Below, one piece after another: positions 7,094 through 15,462 of a stretch of DNA of 32,914 nt; the stretch's first letter is position 1, and each line of letters opens with the position of its first letter. The DNA is from Kiritimatiellia bacterium (GTDB lineage Bacteria > Verrucomicrobiota > Kiritimatiellia > UBA8416 > JADHWI01): assembly GCA_030744755.1 (NCBI GenBank), contig JASLPY010000061.1, positions 1-32,914 of the forward strand. Direction: 5' to 3'. The notes under the pieces were generated by a model. The model saw only the letters and a program-made list of their open reading frames with translations, was not told the origin of the DNA and searched no databases. Made by a program: the position numbers and the translations under genes.

Positions 7094-8944
7094 CTACTCT
7101 CTCAGGACTGCATCAAACTTGCACACGTCGAAACAGGCCCCGCACTTGATGCACAATGCCTGGCCAAGCAGGTGGGGTTCCTTTTTCTCCCCGGTAATGG
7201 CTTCTACAGGGCAGGCGCGTATACAGGCGCCGCATCCCACACAGTTGTCGGGCAGAATACTGTATGAGAGCAGGCGCTCGCATGTACCCGCCGGACAGGT
7301 GCTGTCATTGATATGAGCTTCGTACTCATCGCGAAAATAGCGAATCGTGGTGAGCACGGGATTGGGTGCCGTCTGGCCCAGTCCGCAGAGCGACCCGAGC
7401 CTGACGGAATGGCCGATTTCCTCGAGCAGGGCAATATCATCGAGGCTTCCGCCTCCGGATGTTATGTCCTGCAGGATCTGCAGCATCTGGTGTGTCCCGA
7501 GTCTGCAGGGCACACATTTACCGCAGGATTCCTCCTGCGTGAAATTGACAAAGTAGCGGGCAATTTCAACCATGCAGGTGTCTTCATCCATGACGACGAG
7601 GCCACCGGAACCCATGATGGCCCCGGCTTCGGCCAGCTTCTCGTAGTCGACAGGTGTATCCAGGAGTTCTGCCGGAATGCACCCACCCGAAGGCCCACCG
7701 GTCTGGACGGCTTTGAATTCCTTGCCGCCGGGAATGCCGCCGCCGATCCCGAAGACGATGTCACGCACGGAAATGCCGAGCGGCACTTCCACGAGGCCGG
7801 TGCGTGTGACTTTTCCTGCGAGGGCAAAAGTCTTTGTTCCTCGGCTTTTCTCCGTGCCCTGTGCAGAGAACTGGTCGCTGCCTTCCCTGAGAATGACCGG
7901 CACGTTGGCGAGGGTCTCCACGTTGTTGATATTGGTGGGCTTGCCGTACAGTCCGCTCTGTGCGGGGAATGGCGGCCGGGAGCGCGGCATACCGCGCGTT
8001 CCCTCGATGGATGCCAGCAGGGCTGTTTCTTCCCCGCAGACAAAGGCGCCGGCACCTTTCTTTATCTGAAGGTGAAAGTTCAGATCACTGCCAAGAATAT
8101 GATCTCCGAGCAGGTCGTTCTGCCGGGCCTGCTCCATGGCTGTTTCGAGGCGTTGGATTGCCAGGGGGTACTCGGCCCTGACATAGATGTACCCCTGTTC
8201 TGCACCGATGGCGATGGCCGCAATGATCAGGCCCTCCAGCACCGCGTGGGGATCGCTTTCGATGACCGACCGGTCCATGAACGCTCCGGGATCACCCTCA
8301 TCCGCGTTGCAGATCATGTACTTGATGTCGGATTCTGCCCGTCGGCAGAACTCCCACTTGGTCCCTGTCGAAAAACCGGCCCCGCCCCGCCCTCTGAGCC
8401 CGGAAGCTTTCACCTCGGCGATGATCTGTTCCGGTTCCATTTGCAGAGCCTTGTCCAGGCCGGCATAACCGCCGCTGGCAATATAGTGATCGATATTCTC
8501 CGGATCAATGACGCCGCAGTTCTTAAGGACGACACGCACCTGCGGTTTGAGCATTGGCAATTCGTTTAGTGGCGGGATGTCGTCCGCAGAAACGGCAGAG
8601 GTCGTAGCAAGGGCCATCGATGTGTTCAGATCGTCGCCAGAAAAGAAGTCTGTCAGCAATGGACCAATGGATTCTTCCGTGAGATTGCCGTAGAGAACAC
8701 GCGGACCATTGGGTTTCTGCAGTTCGACCAGCGGCTCGGCATAGCAGAGGCCGATGCAGCCGGTCTCACTGACCGTTGCCTCGATGTCCTGCTCGACGAT
8801 AGTCTTCTGAATTACTTCCAGAACTTGATCGGCACCGGCGGCTCGGCCGCAGGTGCCTGTGCCGATCAGTATTCGCGCTTTGCCGGGATCCTGAAACTCT
8901 TGCCATTCCTGCAGGGCACGCTTGCGAATATCTTCAAAGTTCAA
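7094..8944 (-). CDS. NuoF/HndC/HydB-like NADH-binding flavoprotein subunit of formate dehydrogenase
   Basis: A 616-residue diaphorase subunit that passes electrons between the FdhA clusters and NAD. Domains in order: an N-terminal thioredoxin-like [2Fe-2S] domain with Cys32, Cys63 and Cys67; the FMN/NADH domain with GLRGRGGAGFSTGTKW (182-197), NADEGDPGAFMDR (213-225) and the GAGAFVCGEETAL region (297-309); the N3 [4Fe-4S] motif SCGKCVPCR (473-481) with a distal Cys520; and a C-terminal 2x[4Fe-4S] ferredoxin domain (Cys568/571/574/578 and Cys598/601/604/608). This layout matches HndC, HydB and HylB-type subunits rather than complex I NuoF. The start overlaps the upstream NuoE-like gene by 4 bp. 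Extra ferredoxin clusters leave open electron bifurcation with ferredoxin, which is inference. Confidence 0.94.
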   Translation of the reverse strand: MNFEDIRKRALQEWQEFQDPGKARILIGTGTCGRAAGADQVLEVIQKTIVEQDIEATVSETGCIGLCYAEPLVELQKPNGPRVLYGNLTEESIGPLLTDFFSGDDLNTSMALATTSAVSADDIPPLNELPMLKPQVRVVLKNCGVIDPENIDHYIASGGYAGLDKALQMEPEQIIAEVKASGLRGRGGAGFSTGTKWEFCRRAESDIKYMICNADEGDPGAFMDRSVIESDPHAVLEGLIIAAIAIGAEQGYIYVRAEYPLAIQRLETAMEQARQNDLLGDHILGSDLNFHLQIKKGAGAFVCGEETALLASIEGTRGMPRSRPPFPAQSGLYGKPTNINNVETLANVPVILREGSDQFSAQGTEKSRGTKTFALAGKVTRTGLVEVPLGISVRDIVFGIGGGIPGGKEFKAVQTGGPSGGCIPAELLDTPVDYEKLAEAGAIMGSGGLVVMDEDTCMVEIARYFVNFTQEESCGKCVPCRLGTHQMLQILQDITSGGGSLDDIALLEEIGHSVRLGSLCGLGQTAPNPVLTTIRYFRDEYEAHINDSTCPAGTCERLLSYSILPDNCVGCGACIRACPVEAITGEKKEPHLLGQALCIKCGACFDVCKFDAVLRE

Positions 8945-9390
8945 TTCAAGTCCTCCAGAATCTCGACGACGCGTTCCGGTGTCACGTTGCCGTAGACTTT
9001 GTCGTTCACGACCATTACCGGTGCGAGTGCGCAGGAGCCGAAACAGGCGACCGCTTCCACGGTGAACTCAAAATCGTCCGTTGTTTCTCCCGGACCGATG
9101 CCCAGTTTGGCTGCAACGGCTTTTGTGATCTCGGAGGCGCCGCGCACGTGACATGCTGTGCCGTGACACACTTTGATCCTGTGGCGTCCAGGACGGCTGA
9201 GCTGGAACTGCGTGTAGAACGTCGCCACGCCGTAGACCGAGGTTTCGGCCATGTTTAGAAAACGGGCGGTTTCGGTCATAGCCTCCCGGGGGAGGTATCC
9301 GAGGACGTCCTGGATATCTTGAAGGATAGGTATAAGATCACTGGGCGCTCCATCGCAGCGCTCAAAGATTTCATTCAACTGTTCTTTCAC
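8941..9390 (-). CDS. NuoE/HndA-like [2Fe-2S] subunit of formate dehydrogenase
   Basis: The first gene of the FDH operon, a 24-kDa-type thioredoxin-like [2Fe-2S] subunit partnering the NuoF-like protein. The four ligands are seen in CHGTAC and CFGSC (a Cx4C and Cx3C pair), after the helical IPILQDIQDVLGYLP segment and TSVYGVATFYTQF. I prefer the GTG at 9390 (149 residues): GGGGGA lies about 6 nt upstream and the protein then starts at KEQLNEIFERC, as relatives do. ATGs at 9507 and 9444 would add 39 or 18 residues that do not resemble the family. It overlaps the next gene by 4 bp. Confidence 0.92.
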   Translation of the reverse strand: MKEQLNEIFERCDGAPSDLIPILQDIQDVLGYLPREAMTETARFLNMAETSVYGVATFYTQFQLSRPGRHRIKVCHGTACHVRGASEITKAVAAKLGIGPGETTDDFEFTVEAVACFGSCALAPVMVVNDKVYGNVTPERVVEILEDLN

Positions 9391-9564
9391 GAAAGTTCCC
9401 CCGTGGTCACATAGCCTCCTGATCGCCGCCGAATAATACAACATTCCCTTTATCGTGCGCGAGAAAAAGGGGGCCGCATCCGGTGAAAACAACAAAAGCG
9501 GAGACACTTTTCATGGAGAGAAGGTTACACCACCACAATGTGGCGGTCAATCAATTCACATCAG

Positions 9565-9756
9565 AGCGCTGCGCTGTGAGCGCAGAACGCAGTGGTTAGT
9601 GGTTAGGCGCTAGGCGTTAGCGGGAAAGGTCCGCCGTCCACGTAGCGATGCCTGCCTCGTATCCCACTCAAAACGGTGGGGTCGATTTGCGCTGTCCCAG
9701 AATCCTAGCTACTAACACCTAGCGCCTAACCCCTTGTGCTGTGGGGTAAACAGAAC
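9565..9756. repeat. Dispersed ~192-bp element, copy A
   Basis: This segment is nearly identical, in reverse complement, to 21167-21360. It is bounded inside by imperfect 19-bp terminal inverted repeats made of heptads: GTTAGGCGCTAGGCGTTAG at 9602-9620 and CTAACACCTAGCGCCTAAC at 9712-9730. About 90 bp of core lies between them and carries no coding signal. A remnant hairpin (CTGCGCTGTGAGCGCAG) lies outside one end and CCCCTTGTGCTGTGGGG outside the other. It occupies most of the 423-bp space between the NuoE-like gene and tupC, where nothing else is recognised. Confidence 0.88.
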
Positions 9757-9813
9757 CTCATACCCCCGTTTCACCCTGCCCCCGTTGATCTGTTTCACAA
9801 CGCAGATGGCTCA

Positions 9814-10470
9814 TCAATTCACGGCCACGCGGCCGGCAGTTATGTGAATCCTGCTGTCCGCCATGCGTCGGGCCTGGACCTCGGAATGTGTCGTGAAGAT
9901 GACGGTTACTCCGTCTGACTCATTCATTTCCGCAAGCCGTCTTTCGACGATACCGATTCGTGCCTTGTCAACATTCCCTGTCGGCTCGTCGAGCAGGAGG
10001 ACGGAGGAATGCAGCACGAATGTTCGCGCCAGGGCGACCAGTTGGACCTCGCCTCCAGAGAGTTCCCTCACGTTTCTGTGTTCGAGCTCGGTCATTTCAA
10101 GCTCCTCGAGGATCTGCTTTACCTGCTCCCCTATGATGTTTCTGGGCACACCGCGCAACCGCAAGCCATATTCAATGTTTCTGCGCACGCTCATGTTGAA
10201 CAGGCACGGGTTCTGCGCCAGGTAAGCGATGTTTCGTCGCAATGCAAGCAGGCTACGCGGGCTGGAGTAGTCAACCGGGCGGGATCGAAAGGAGAGGGTA
10301 CCACGTTTTGGTTTCTCCATGAACGCCAGCACGTTCAGGAGCGTGGTCTTGCCTGCCCCGTTGGGCCCTACCACGGCGACCATGGACCCGGGTTCTACAG
10401 TCCAGTCATCGATGGTGAGCGAAAAACCGTTATGTCCGGCCTCAATGTTGTTCAGTCGGTAAGCCGTCAT
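9814..10470 (-). CDS. tupC: Tungstate ABC transporter ATP-binding protein TupC
   Basis: A 218-residue ABC ATPase powering oxyanion import. Walker A is GPNGAGKT (35-42), the Q-loop is near Gln86 (AYLAQNP), the signature is LSGGE (137-141), and Walker B is VLLLDEP (157-163), followed by a TTHS H-motif. Its start overlaps the tupB stop by 4 bp. Transport specificity comes from the neighbouring TupA-type binding protein. The subunit is cytoplasmic and membrane-associated through TupB. It is the last gene of the tup operon and lies upstream of, and on the same strand as, the FDH operon, with the dispersed element between them. Confidence 0.9.
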   Translation of the reverse strand: MTAYRLNNIEAGHNGFSLTIDDWTVEPGSMVAVVGPNGAGKTTLLNVLAFMEKPKRGTLSFRSRPVDYSSPRSLLALRRNIAYLAQNPCLFNMSVRRNIEYGLRLRGVPRNIIGEQVKQILEELEMTELEHRNVRELSGGEVQLVALARTFVLHSSVLLLDEPTGNVDKARIGIVERRLAEMNESDGVTVIFTTHSEVQARRMADSRIHITAGRVAVN

Positions 10471-11159
10471 GGGGTACGCCTCTTCAGTAGGGCGAGCAGG
10501 ATGTTGACCAGCAGTGCTACAGTCAGGAGCACAATGCCCAGTGCCAGCCCCAATGCGAATTCGCCCCGGTTGGTTTCAAGGGCAATGGCCGTGGTGATGC
10601 TGCGCGTGTAGGTTTTGATATTGCCCCCCAGCATCATTGAAACGCCGACCTCGGCAAATACCCGTCCGAATCCTGCCACCACGGCTGCCACAATGCCGAA
10701 ACGTGCCTCGCTTAGCAGTCTGAGAAAAGCCTGCATGGGACTGGCACCAAGCGATATTGCCGTGCTGTGTACGCGAGTGTCCAGCCCCTCCATCGTGGCC
10801 ACTGTCAGGGCGGCAACGATAGGAAAGGCAAGTATCCATTGCCCGATGACCATGGCTGTTCGCGTGTAGAGCAGGCCGAGGGATCCGAAGAGTCCGTTCC
10901 GCGACAGCATGCTGTAAACCAGCAGCCCCACAACCACCGTGGGCAGCGACATCAGCGTGTTCAGCACAGCGATAACACCGCCGCGCCCCGGGAACCGCCG
11001 CTGTGCGATCAACACTCCGACGGGCACGGCTGTTAAAGCTGCAAGCGACGTGGATGTGAATGCCACGAGCACAGACACTGCTACAATCGCCGTGAAATCC
11101 GGATCGAAGCCCAGGAGCAGCCGAAGCGCACCGGACAAACCCTCACTCAGCATGTCCAT
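10467..11159 (-). CDS. tupB: Tungstate ABC transporter permease TupB
   Basis: A 230-residue inner-membrane permease with about five or six hydrophobic segments, the first near residues 20-45 (VAVSVLVAFTSTSLAAL). The cytoplasmic EAA-like loop is visible as AISLGASPMQAFLRLLSEARFGI, and the GFGRVFAEVGVSMMLGGNI block is typical of TupB/WtpB permeases. The start at ATG 11159 is chosen because AGGAG lies 7 nt upstream; a longer frame to 11234 has no such support. The gene begins 17 bp inside the end of tupA and overlaps tupC by 4 bp, so all three are one transcript. Confidence 0.92.
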   Translation of the reverse strand: MDMLSEGLSGALRLLLGFDPDFTAIVAVSVLVAFTSTSLAALTAVPVGVLIAQRRFPGRGGVIAVLNTLMSLPTVVVGLLVYSMLSRNGLFGSLGLLYTRTAMVIGQWILAFPIVAALTVATMEGLDTRVHSTAISLGASPMQAFLRLLSEARFGIVAAVVAGFGRVFAEVGVSMMLGGNIKTYTRSITTAIALETNRGEFALGLALGIVLLTVALLVNILLALLKRRTP

Positions 11160-12015
11160 CCGTATCTCCTGCGTCTGTTTCGGCCGCGGAAGCCGGCTTA
11201 AACAGGCGCTCACCCTCCAAGGCGAATTCTTCAATCATCTTCTGGCATTCCGGAGAAACCAGCCAATCAACCAGGGCATCCGCCAGCATAGTTTTGACGC
11301 TGGGGCGCCGCTCGTGACTGACAGGAATGACACCGTAGACGTTCAGTAATTCCGGGTCACCTTCCACTATAACGTGCAGGCGCAGGCGTTTGCTGTTGGC
11401 AATGTACGATGCACGATCCACCAGCACGTAGGCATTCTTCTCATCGGCGACCGTGAGGGTAGAACTCATACCCTGGCCTGACTCGAGATACCATTTTCCC
11501 TGGGGCCTGATTCCTGTGGCAGCCCAGAGCTGCGATTCCTTTTTGTGCGTGCCCGAATCGTCACCACGCGACACGAACAGGTGCTGCCCCCCGGCAAGAC
11601 GCCTCAGCGCCGCACCGGTTTCCCGCATTCCCTTGACGCCGGCGGGATCATCAGCCGGCCCCGCTATGATAAAGTCGTTGGCCATTACGGTGCGGCGGTA
11701 GCTCCCGTAACCTTCTCGCACAAACTGATCCTCGGCCTGTCTGGCGTGGACGAGGATAACGTCCACGTCTCCGGCACGTGCAACAGCCATGGCCTTGCCT
11801 GTGCCGACCGATATCACATGTACTTTTATGTTCTGCCGTTGCTCGAAAAGGGGCAGAATGTGATCGAGCAGACCAGTCTCATACGTACTTGTCGTAGTTG
11901 CCAGGCGCAAAACACGGGATCGGTCGCCGGCGTCTGCTGCGTGAACTGTGCAGAGTGCGATGAGACCGATCATGACGGTCACCAGTGTTTTTTCTGTAAA
12001 TTCCATTGCTTTCAT
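11143..12015 (-). CDS. tupA: Tungstate-binding periplasmic protein TupA
   Basis: A 290-residue substrate-binding protein for tungstate uptake. ATG 12015 gives a signal peptide (basic MKAMEFTEKT, then a hydrophobic run ending near VHAADA). The mature protein opens with LRLATTTSTYETGLLDHILPLF, the TTTS-type anion-binding start of TupA. Further family landmarks are VGTGKAMAVARAGDVDVILVHA, the GYGSYRRTVMANDFIIAGPADDPAG block, and SRGDDSGTHKKE. These favour TupA over molybdate-specific ModA. Tungstate selectivity is inferred from family resemblance. Placement next to a Mo/W formate dehydrogenase supports it. Confidence 0.92.
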   Translation of the reverse strand: MKAMEFTEKTLVTVMIGLIALCTVHAADAGDRSRVLRLATTTSTYETGLLDHILPLFEQRQNIKVHVISVGTGKAMAVARAGDVDVILVHARQAEDQFVREGYGSYRRTVMANDFIIAGPADDPAGVKGMRETGAALRRLAGGQHLFVSRGDDSGTHKKESQLWAATGIRPQGKWYLESGQGMSSTLTVADEKNAYVLVDRASYIANSKRLRLHVIVEGDPELLNVYGVIPVSHERRPSVKTMLADALVDWLVSPECQKMIEEFALEGERLFKPASAAETDAGDTDGHAE

Positions 12016-12179
12016 AAATCCATCCTGATTATCACGTGAAAGTGCCCCGGCAAGGAAGCCAAATCTTCGCCAGAGTACCATTACCCCCAGGGTCATTCAG
12101 TTCTCCGTTAGGCATTTGGGATCAGAGTGTTCAGTCTTCCAATACCACTTGCAGCGTGTTCATCATCCAGCAAAGAGGT

Positions 12180-12239
12180 CGCCCGATCGGAGTCGGGCGC
12201 TACGTTCGATCCCCTGTAGCTCCCGATTCCAATCGGGAG
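12180..12239. repeat. Paired short hairpins in the tupA/flavoprotein intergenic region
   Basis: Two perfect hairpins: CGCCCGA/TCGGGCG (12180-12186 with 12193-12199, 6-nt loop) and CTCCCGATT/AATCGGGAG (12220-12228 with 12231-12239, 2-nt loop). They resemble each other in the CCCGAT core and look like a dispersed palindromic repeat. They lie in the 509-bp divergent intergenic region 12016-12524, which should also hold the tup and flavoprotein promoters. I could not confidently place either promoter, and no other gene is seen there. Confidence 0.6.
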
Positions 12240-12524
12240 ATCTCGTTTTCAGCGGGTTCATTGAATGCAGTGTAGTTCAGACTATTTGCATAACTTCCTG
12301 CGACACAAGAGAGTGAGCTTATGGATTAAATGGCCCTGCCATTACCCCACGGAATCCCTCCGCTGAGTACTCTCAGAACAATGCGCATGAACTTCATGAC
12401 CTTGCTGATTCATCCTGATTCTCCTTGCACAAAAAGCTGGCTGCGGGTAACTAAATGTGGGATGGGCTAGACAGTCTGTCAGCCTCCCTTCGATCACAAC
12501 TGAGTGCAGGAAGGATCCAGTCAT

Positions 12525-13226
12525 ATGAAGATATTGGGCGTTGTAGGCAGTACCAGGGATAGCGAAGTGTCCGGAGTTCACAAGCTTGTTACTACCGTCC
12601 TGGAGAGCAGCGGGATGGAGTATGAACTTGTCCATCTAAAAGGTAAGAAGATAGGCGGGTGTATATGCTGTCTTGGCTGCGTGAAGGACAATATATGTAA
12701 GGTTGACGATGACATGAGGGAGCTCAGAGACCAGATTGTCGAAGCAGACGCCTATGTCATTGGCGCTCCCAACTTCTACTCAACGCCTAATGCGATATCT
12801 CACGCATTTATGGAAAGATGGTACCAGTTCAGGCACCAGGCAGGCAATACGCTGTGGGGAAAGCTGGCCGTTGCCGTAGGCGTTGGCGGATTAGACGGTC
12901 AGCCCGTGGTGGATCAGCTCAACAAATTCTTTATGTACAGTTTCATTGAGCCTGTTGCACAGGTCACCGGCCAGGGAGCCGCAGCCTGCTTTACCTGTGG
13001 CTACGGCGAGACCTGCCAGGTAGGCGTTCCTATGGCGCTCTATGGGCCGGACGTGAAAATCACCCCGGATATCATTCCTGATGTCGGCAAGCAACCCGAA
13101 GTCATGAACGCTGCAGCCGAGGCGGGAAAGCTGCTGGGCAATCGCCTGCGCAATGGTCACGACAGGGAAGAGGTGACTCAGCGCATGCAACAGAAAATGA
13201 TGGAACTATTCAAGAGCAGCACCTGA
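12525..13226 (+). CDS. Iron-sulfur flavoprotein (Isf-like, NADPH-dependent FMN reductase family)
   Basis: A 233-residue flavodoxin-fold protein. The N-terminus KILGVVGSTRDSEVSG is the FMN phosphate-binding region. The compact cluster motif is Cys46-x2-Cys49-x2-Cys52-x5-Cys58 (with Cys48 also present), matching the Cx2Cx2Cx4-7C [4Fe-4S] signature of Isf proteins. APNFYSTPNAISHAFMER (81-98) is the usual flavin-side loop. Isf proteins carry electrons between ferredoxin and other acceptors in anaerobes. The start at 12525 has AGGA 9 nt upstream. Its 3' end overlaps the convergent mqnE-mqnC gene by 17 bp. Its physiological partner is not evident. Confidence 0.88.
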   Translation: MKILGVVGSTRDSEVSGVHKLVTTVLESSGMEYELVHLKGKKIGGCICCLGCVKDNICKVDDDMRELRDQIVEADAYVIGAPNFYSTPNAISHAFMERWYQFRHQAGNTLWGKLAVAVGVGGLDGQPVVDQLNKFFMYSFIEPVAQVTGQGAAACFTCGYGETCQVGVPMALYGPDVKITPDIIPDVGKQPEVMNAAAEAGKLLGNRLRNGHDREEVTQRMQQKMMELFKSST

Positions 13227-15459
13227 CGCTTCCGCTCTGAATAACATCGTACTGGGTAGTTCGCTGTAAGGGGGACAGGGCGGCGCGCCGGATGAGGGAG
13301 ATGACTTCGTCGCGCGTGACGGCGTATGATATCCCGGTGGCACGGACGACCTGTTCCTCCATAAGTACACCCCCGAAATCATCGGCGCCGAAATGCAGGG
13401 CGATCTGTGCGAGGTCTGGCCCCTCCGTGACCCAGCCGGCCTGGATGTGGGGTATGTTGTCGAGAACCAGCCGGGCCATGGCGACAACTCGCAGGTAGTC
13501 TATACCGGTTTGTGGTTCAACTTCCAGTTCGGTGTAGCGCGACTGAAAACTCCATGGAATGAAGGCTGTGAAGCCACCGGTCTCATCCTGCAGTTCGCGT
13601 ATCTTTATGAGATGCGATATGCGCTGCTCCGTGGTTTCACCAAGCCCGTAAACCATAGTGGCAGTTGTGCGCATTCCCATGGTCTGGGCGGTTCGCATTA
13701 CGTCCAGCCATCCGTCGGCAGAAATCTTGCGGGGACTGACGCGCCCCCGGACTTCGTCTACCAGAATCTCTGCGCCGCCGCCCGGTAGCGAGTCCAGGCC
13801 CGCGGCCTGCAGCCTCTCAAGTGTTTCGAGAATCGTAAGGTTTGCACGCTCTGCAAGGTAGGCAATTTCGGTAGGAGAGAGAGAATGGACGCAGATGTCG
13901 CCCTGCTTCTTAACTTCCGCAAGCAGCGACTCGAAGAACTCCAGGTCGAGATCCGGGTTCAGCCCTCCCTGAATGAGAACCTGTGTGGCACCCGCGGCAA
14001 TCGAATCACGCACAGTGTTGACAACGTCATCGATCGAAAGCACGAAAGCTTTTTCGGATCCCTGCTTCACATGGAATGCACAGAAGCGACAGCCTGCCGT
14101 GCAGACATTGGTCAGGGAGATGTTGCGGTCGATCACGAAGGTCGCCTTGTTGCCGGGAACGGCACGCTGCCTGGCGCTGCCGGCCAGCTCGCCCAATACC
14201 TGGAAGGGGACGTCGTCGTGCAGTCTGATGGCTTCTTCTGTCGACAGGCGTTCACCTGCATTAGCCTTTTGCAGGGCACTCTCGACGATAGTTGACGAAC
14301 TTTGGGCCGTTGATTCGCCACGGTCGCCGAGGCCGGCGACCCTCCCTGGCTCCGCCGCTTTGTTTGGGCGTGCATTTTCGCTCTCAGAGGGCTGCTCGTA
14401 GATGCTGTTGACCAGGATGGGTTCAAGGTCCAGGCGTTTGACGAACGTGAACATATCGTCGACGGAGATGAAGCGATGATCGGAAGGGGCTCCCGCGGCC
14501 TTTGCAATGCGCTCTTTCTGACTGGTGCCGCCAAGATCGTCTACGCCGCAACGGGTCAGTACCTCGAGCAGTTTGCGGTCCACGTAGTTTGCCAGGACGC
14601 GGATGTGCGGCACGTTGTCGAGAAACAGGCGCGCCACGGCCACTGTGCGCGCGATTTCGTAGCCGGACGGTCCTTCCTTGACGTCTACCCTTGTTCCGTC
14701 GGGATGAAAAGGTAGCGGGATGAATGCGGCGATACCGCCGGTTCTGTCCTGGAGATGTCGTAGACGTGCCATGTGGTCGATGATCTCTTCGGTGCGCTCG
14801 ACGTGACCAAAGAGCATAGTGGCATTCGTCCGGAGGCCCAGGTCATGGGCTTCACCATGTATCTTCAGCCATCTGCCCGCGGATATCTTGTTTTTACAGA
14901 TCTGGTCCCTTACGCGATCACTGAAGATCTCTGCCCCGCCACCTGGCAGCGCGTCAAGGCCCGCATCTTTCAGTCGCGCGATTACTTCATGCGTGGAGCA
15001 GGCAGCCAGGTCGGCCAGGTAGTGAATCTCCACGGCCGTCAGCCCCTGTATGCAGACCCCCGGCAGAATAGACTTGGCCATTCGAAAGAGCTCTTCATGG
15101 TAGCCCAGATCGAACGCCGGATGCAGGCCTCCCACAACGTGCAGGTCGGTGAGGCCGCTTCCCGCAGCGTCGCGCAGCAGTTCCCTCGCGGCTTCGAGCG
15201 ACACGGTGTATGCCTCTTCATGGTCTTCATCACGCCAGAAGGCGCAAAGGTCGCACTTGTTTTCGCAGAGGTTGGTGGGGTTGATGTTCAGGCTGTGAAC
15301 GAAATAGGTCTGCTTTCCATTCAGGGCAATACGCCGTTCATCGGCCCTCCGCATGAGCTCCGGGAGCGGCGCATCACGCAGCAAGGCAAGCGCCTGTTCT
15401 TCGGAAATGCGATTTGCCTGCGAAATCGTTTCTTCTTCTTCTGTGGTGTCGAAAGCCAT
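13210..15459 (-). CDS. mqnE-mqnC: Fused aminofutalosine synthase-dehypoxanthine futalosine cyclase (MqnE-MqnC)
   Basis: A 749-residue fusion of two radical SAM enzymes. Residues 1 to about 357 are MqnE, which adds the SAM-derived adenosyl group to 3-[(1-carboxyvinyl)oxy]benzoate to form aminofutalosine; its cluster motif is Cys65-x3-Cys69-x2-Cys72 in NPTNLCENKCDLCAFWR. A polar Ser/Ala/Glu-rich linker spans about 358-395. Residues about 396-749 are MqnC, which cyclises dehypoxanthine futalosine; its motif is Cys453-x3-Cys457-x2-Cys460 in SLTNVCTAGCRFCAFHV. Both halves carry a SLPGGGAEI or ALPGGGAEIF loop (from about 170 and 557). Each half is full length, so this is a genuine fusion. mqnA lies 3 bp upstream in the same operon. 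Confidence 0.93.
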   Translation of the reverse strand: MAFDTTEEEETISQANRISEEQALALLRDAPLPELMRRADERRIALNGKQTYFVHSLNINPTNLCENKCDLCAFWRDEDHEEAYTVSLEAARELLRDAAGSGLTDLHVVGGLHPAFDLGYHEELFRMAKSILPGVCIQGLTAVEIHYLADLAACSTHEVIARLKDAGLDALPGGGAEIFSDRVRDQICKNKISAGRWLKIHGEAHDLGLRTNATMLFGHVERTEEIIDHMARLRHLQDRTGGIAAFIPLPFHPDGTRVDVKEGPSGYEIARTVAVARLFLDNVPHIRVLANYVDRKLLEVLTRCGVDDLGGTSQKERIAKAAGAPSDHRFISVDDMFTFVKRLDLEPILVNSIYEQPSESENARPNKAAEPGRVAGLGDRGESTAQSSSTIVESALQKANAGERLSTEEAIRLHDDVPFQVLGELAGSARQRAVPGNKATFVIDRNISLTNVCTAGCRFCAFHVKQGSEKAFVLSIDDVVNTVRDSIAAGATQVLIQGGLNPDLDLEFFESLLAEVKKQGDICVHSLSPTEIAYLAERANLTILETLERLQAAGLDSLPGGGAEILVDEVRGRVSPRKISADGWLDVMRTAQTMGMRTTATMVYGLGETTEQRISHLIKIRELQDETGGFTAFIPWSFQSRYTELEVEPQTGIDYLRVVAMARLVLDNIPHIQAGWVTEGPDLAQIALHFGADDFGGVLMEEQVVRATGISYAVTRDEVISLIRRAALSPLQRTTQYDVIQSGSVRCCS

Positions 15460-15462
15460 GGT

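Noticed and set aside
7313..8569. A 418-codon open frame antisense to the NuoF-like subunit gene
   Set aside because: The opposite strand encodes all NuoF motifs in register; the antisense protein shows no domain.
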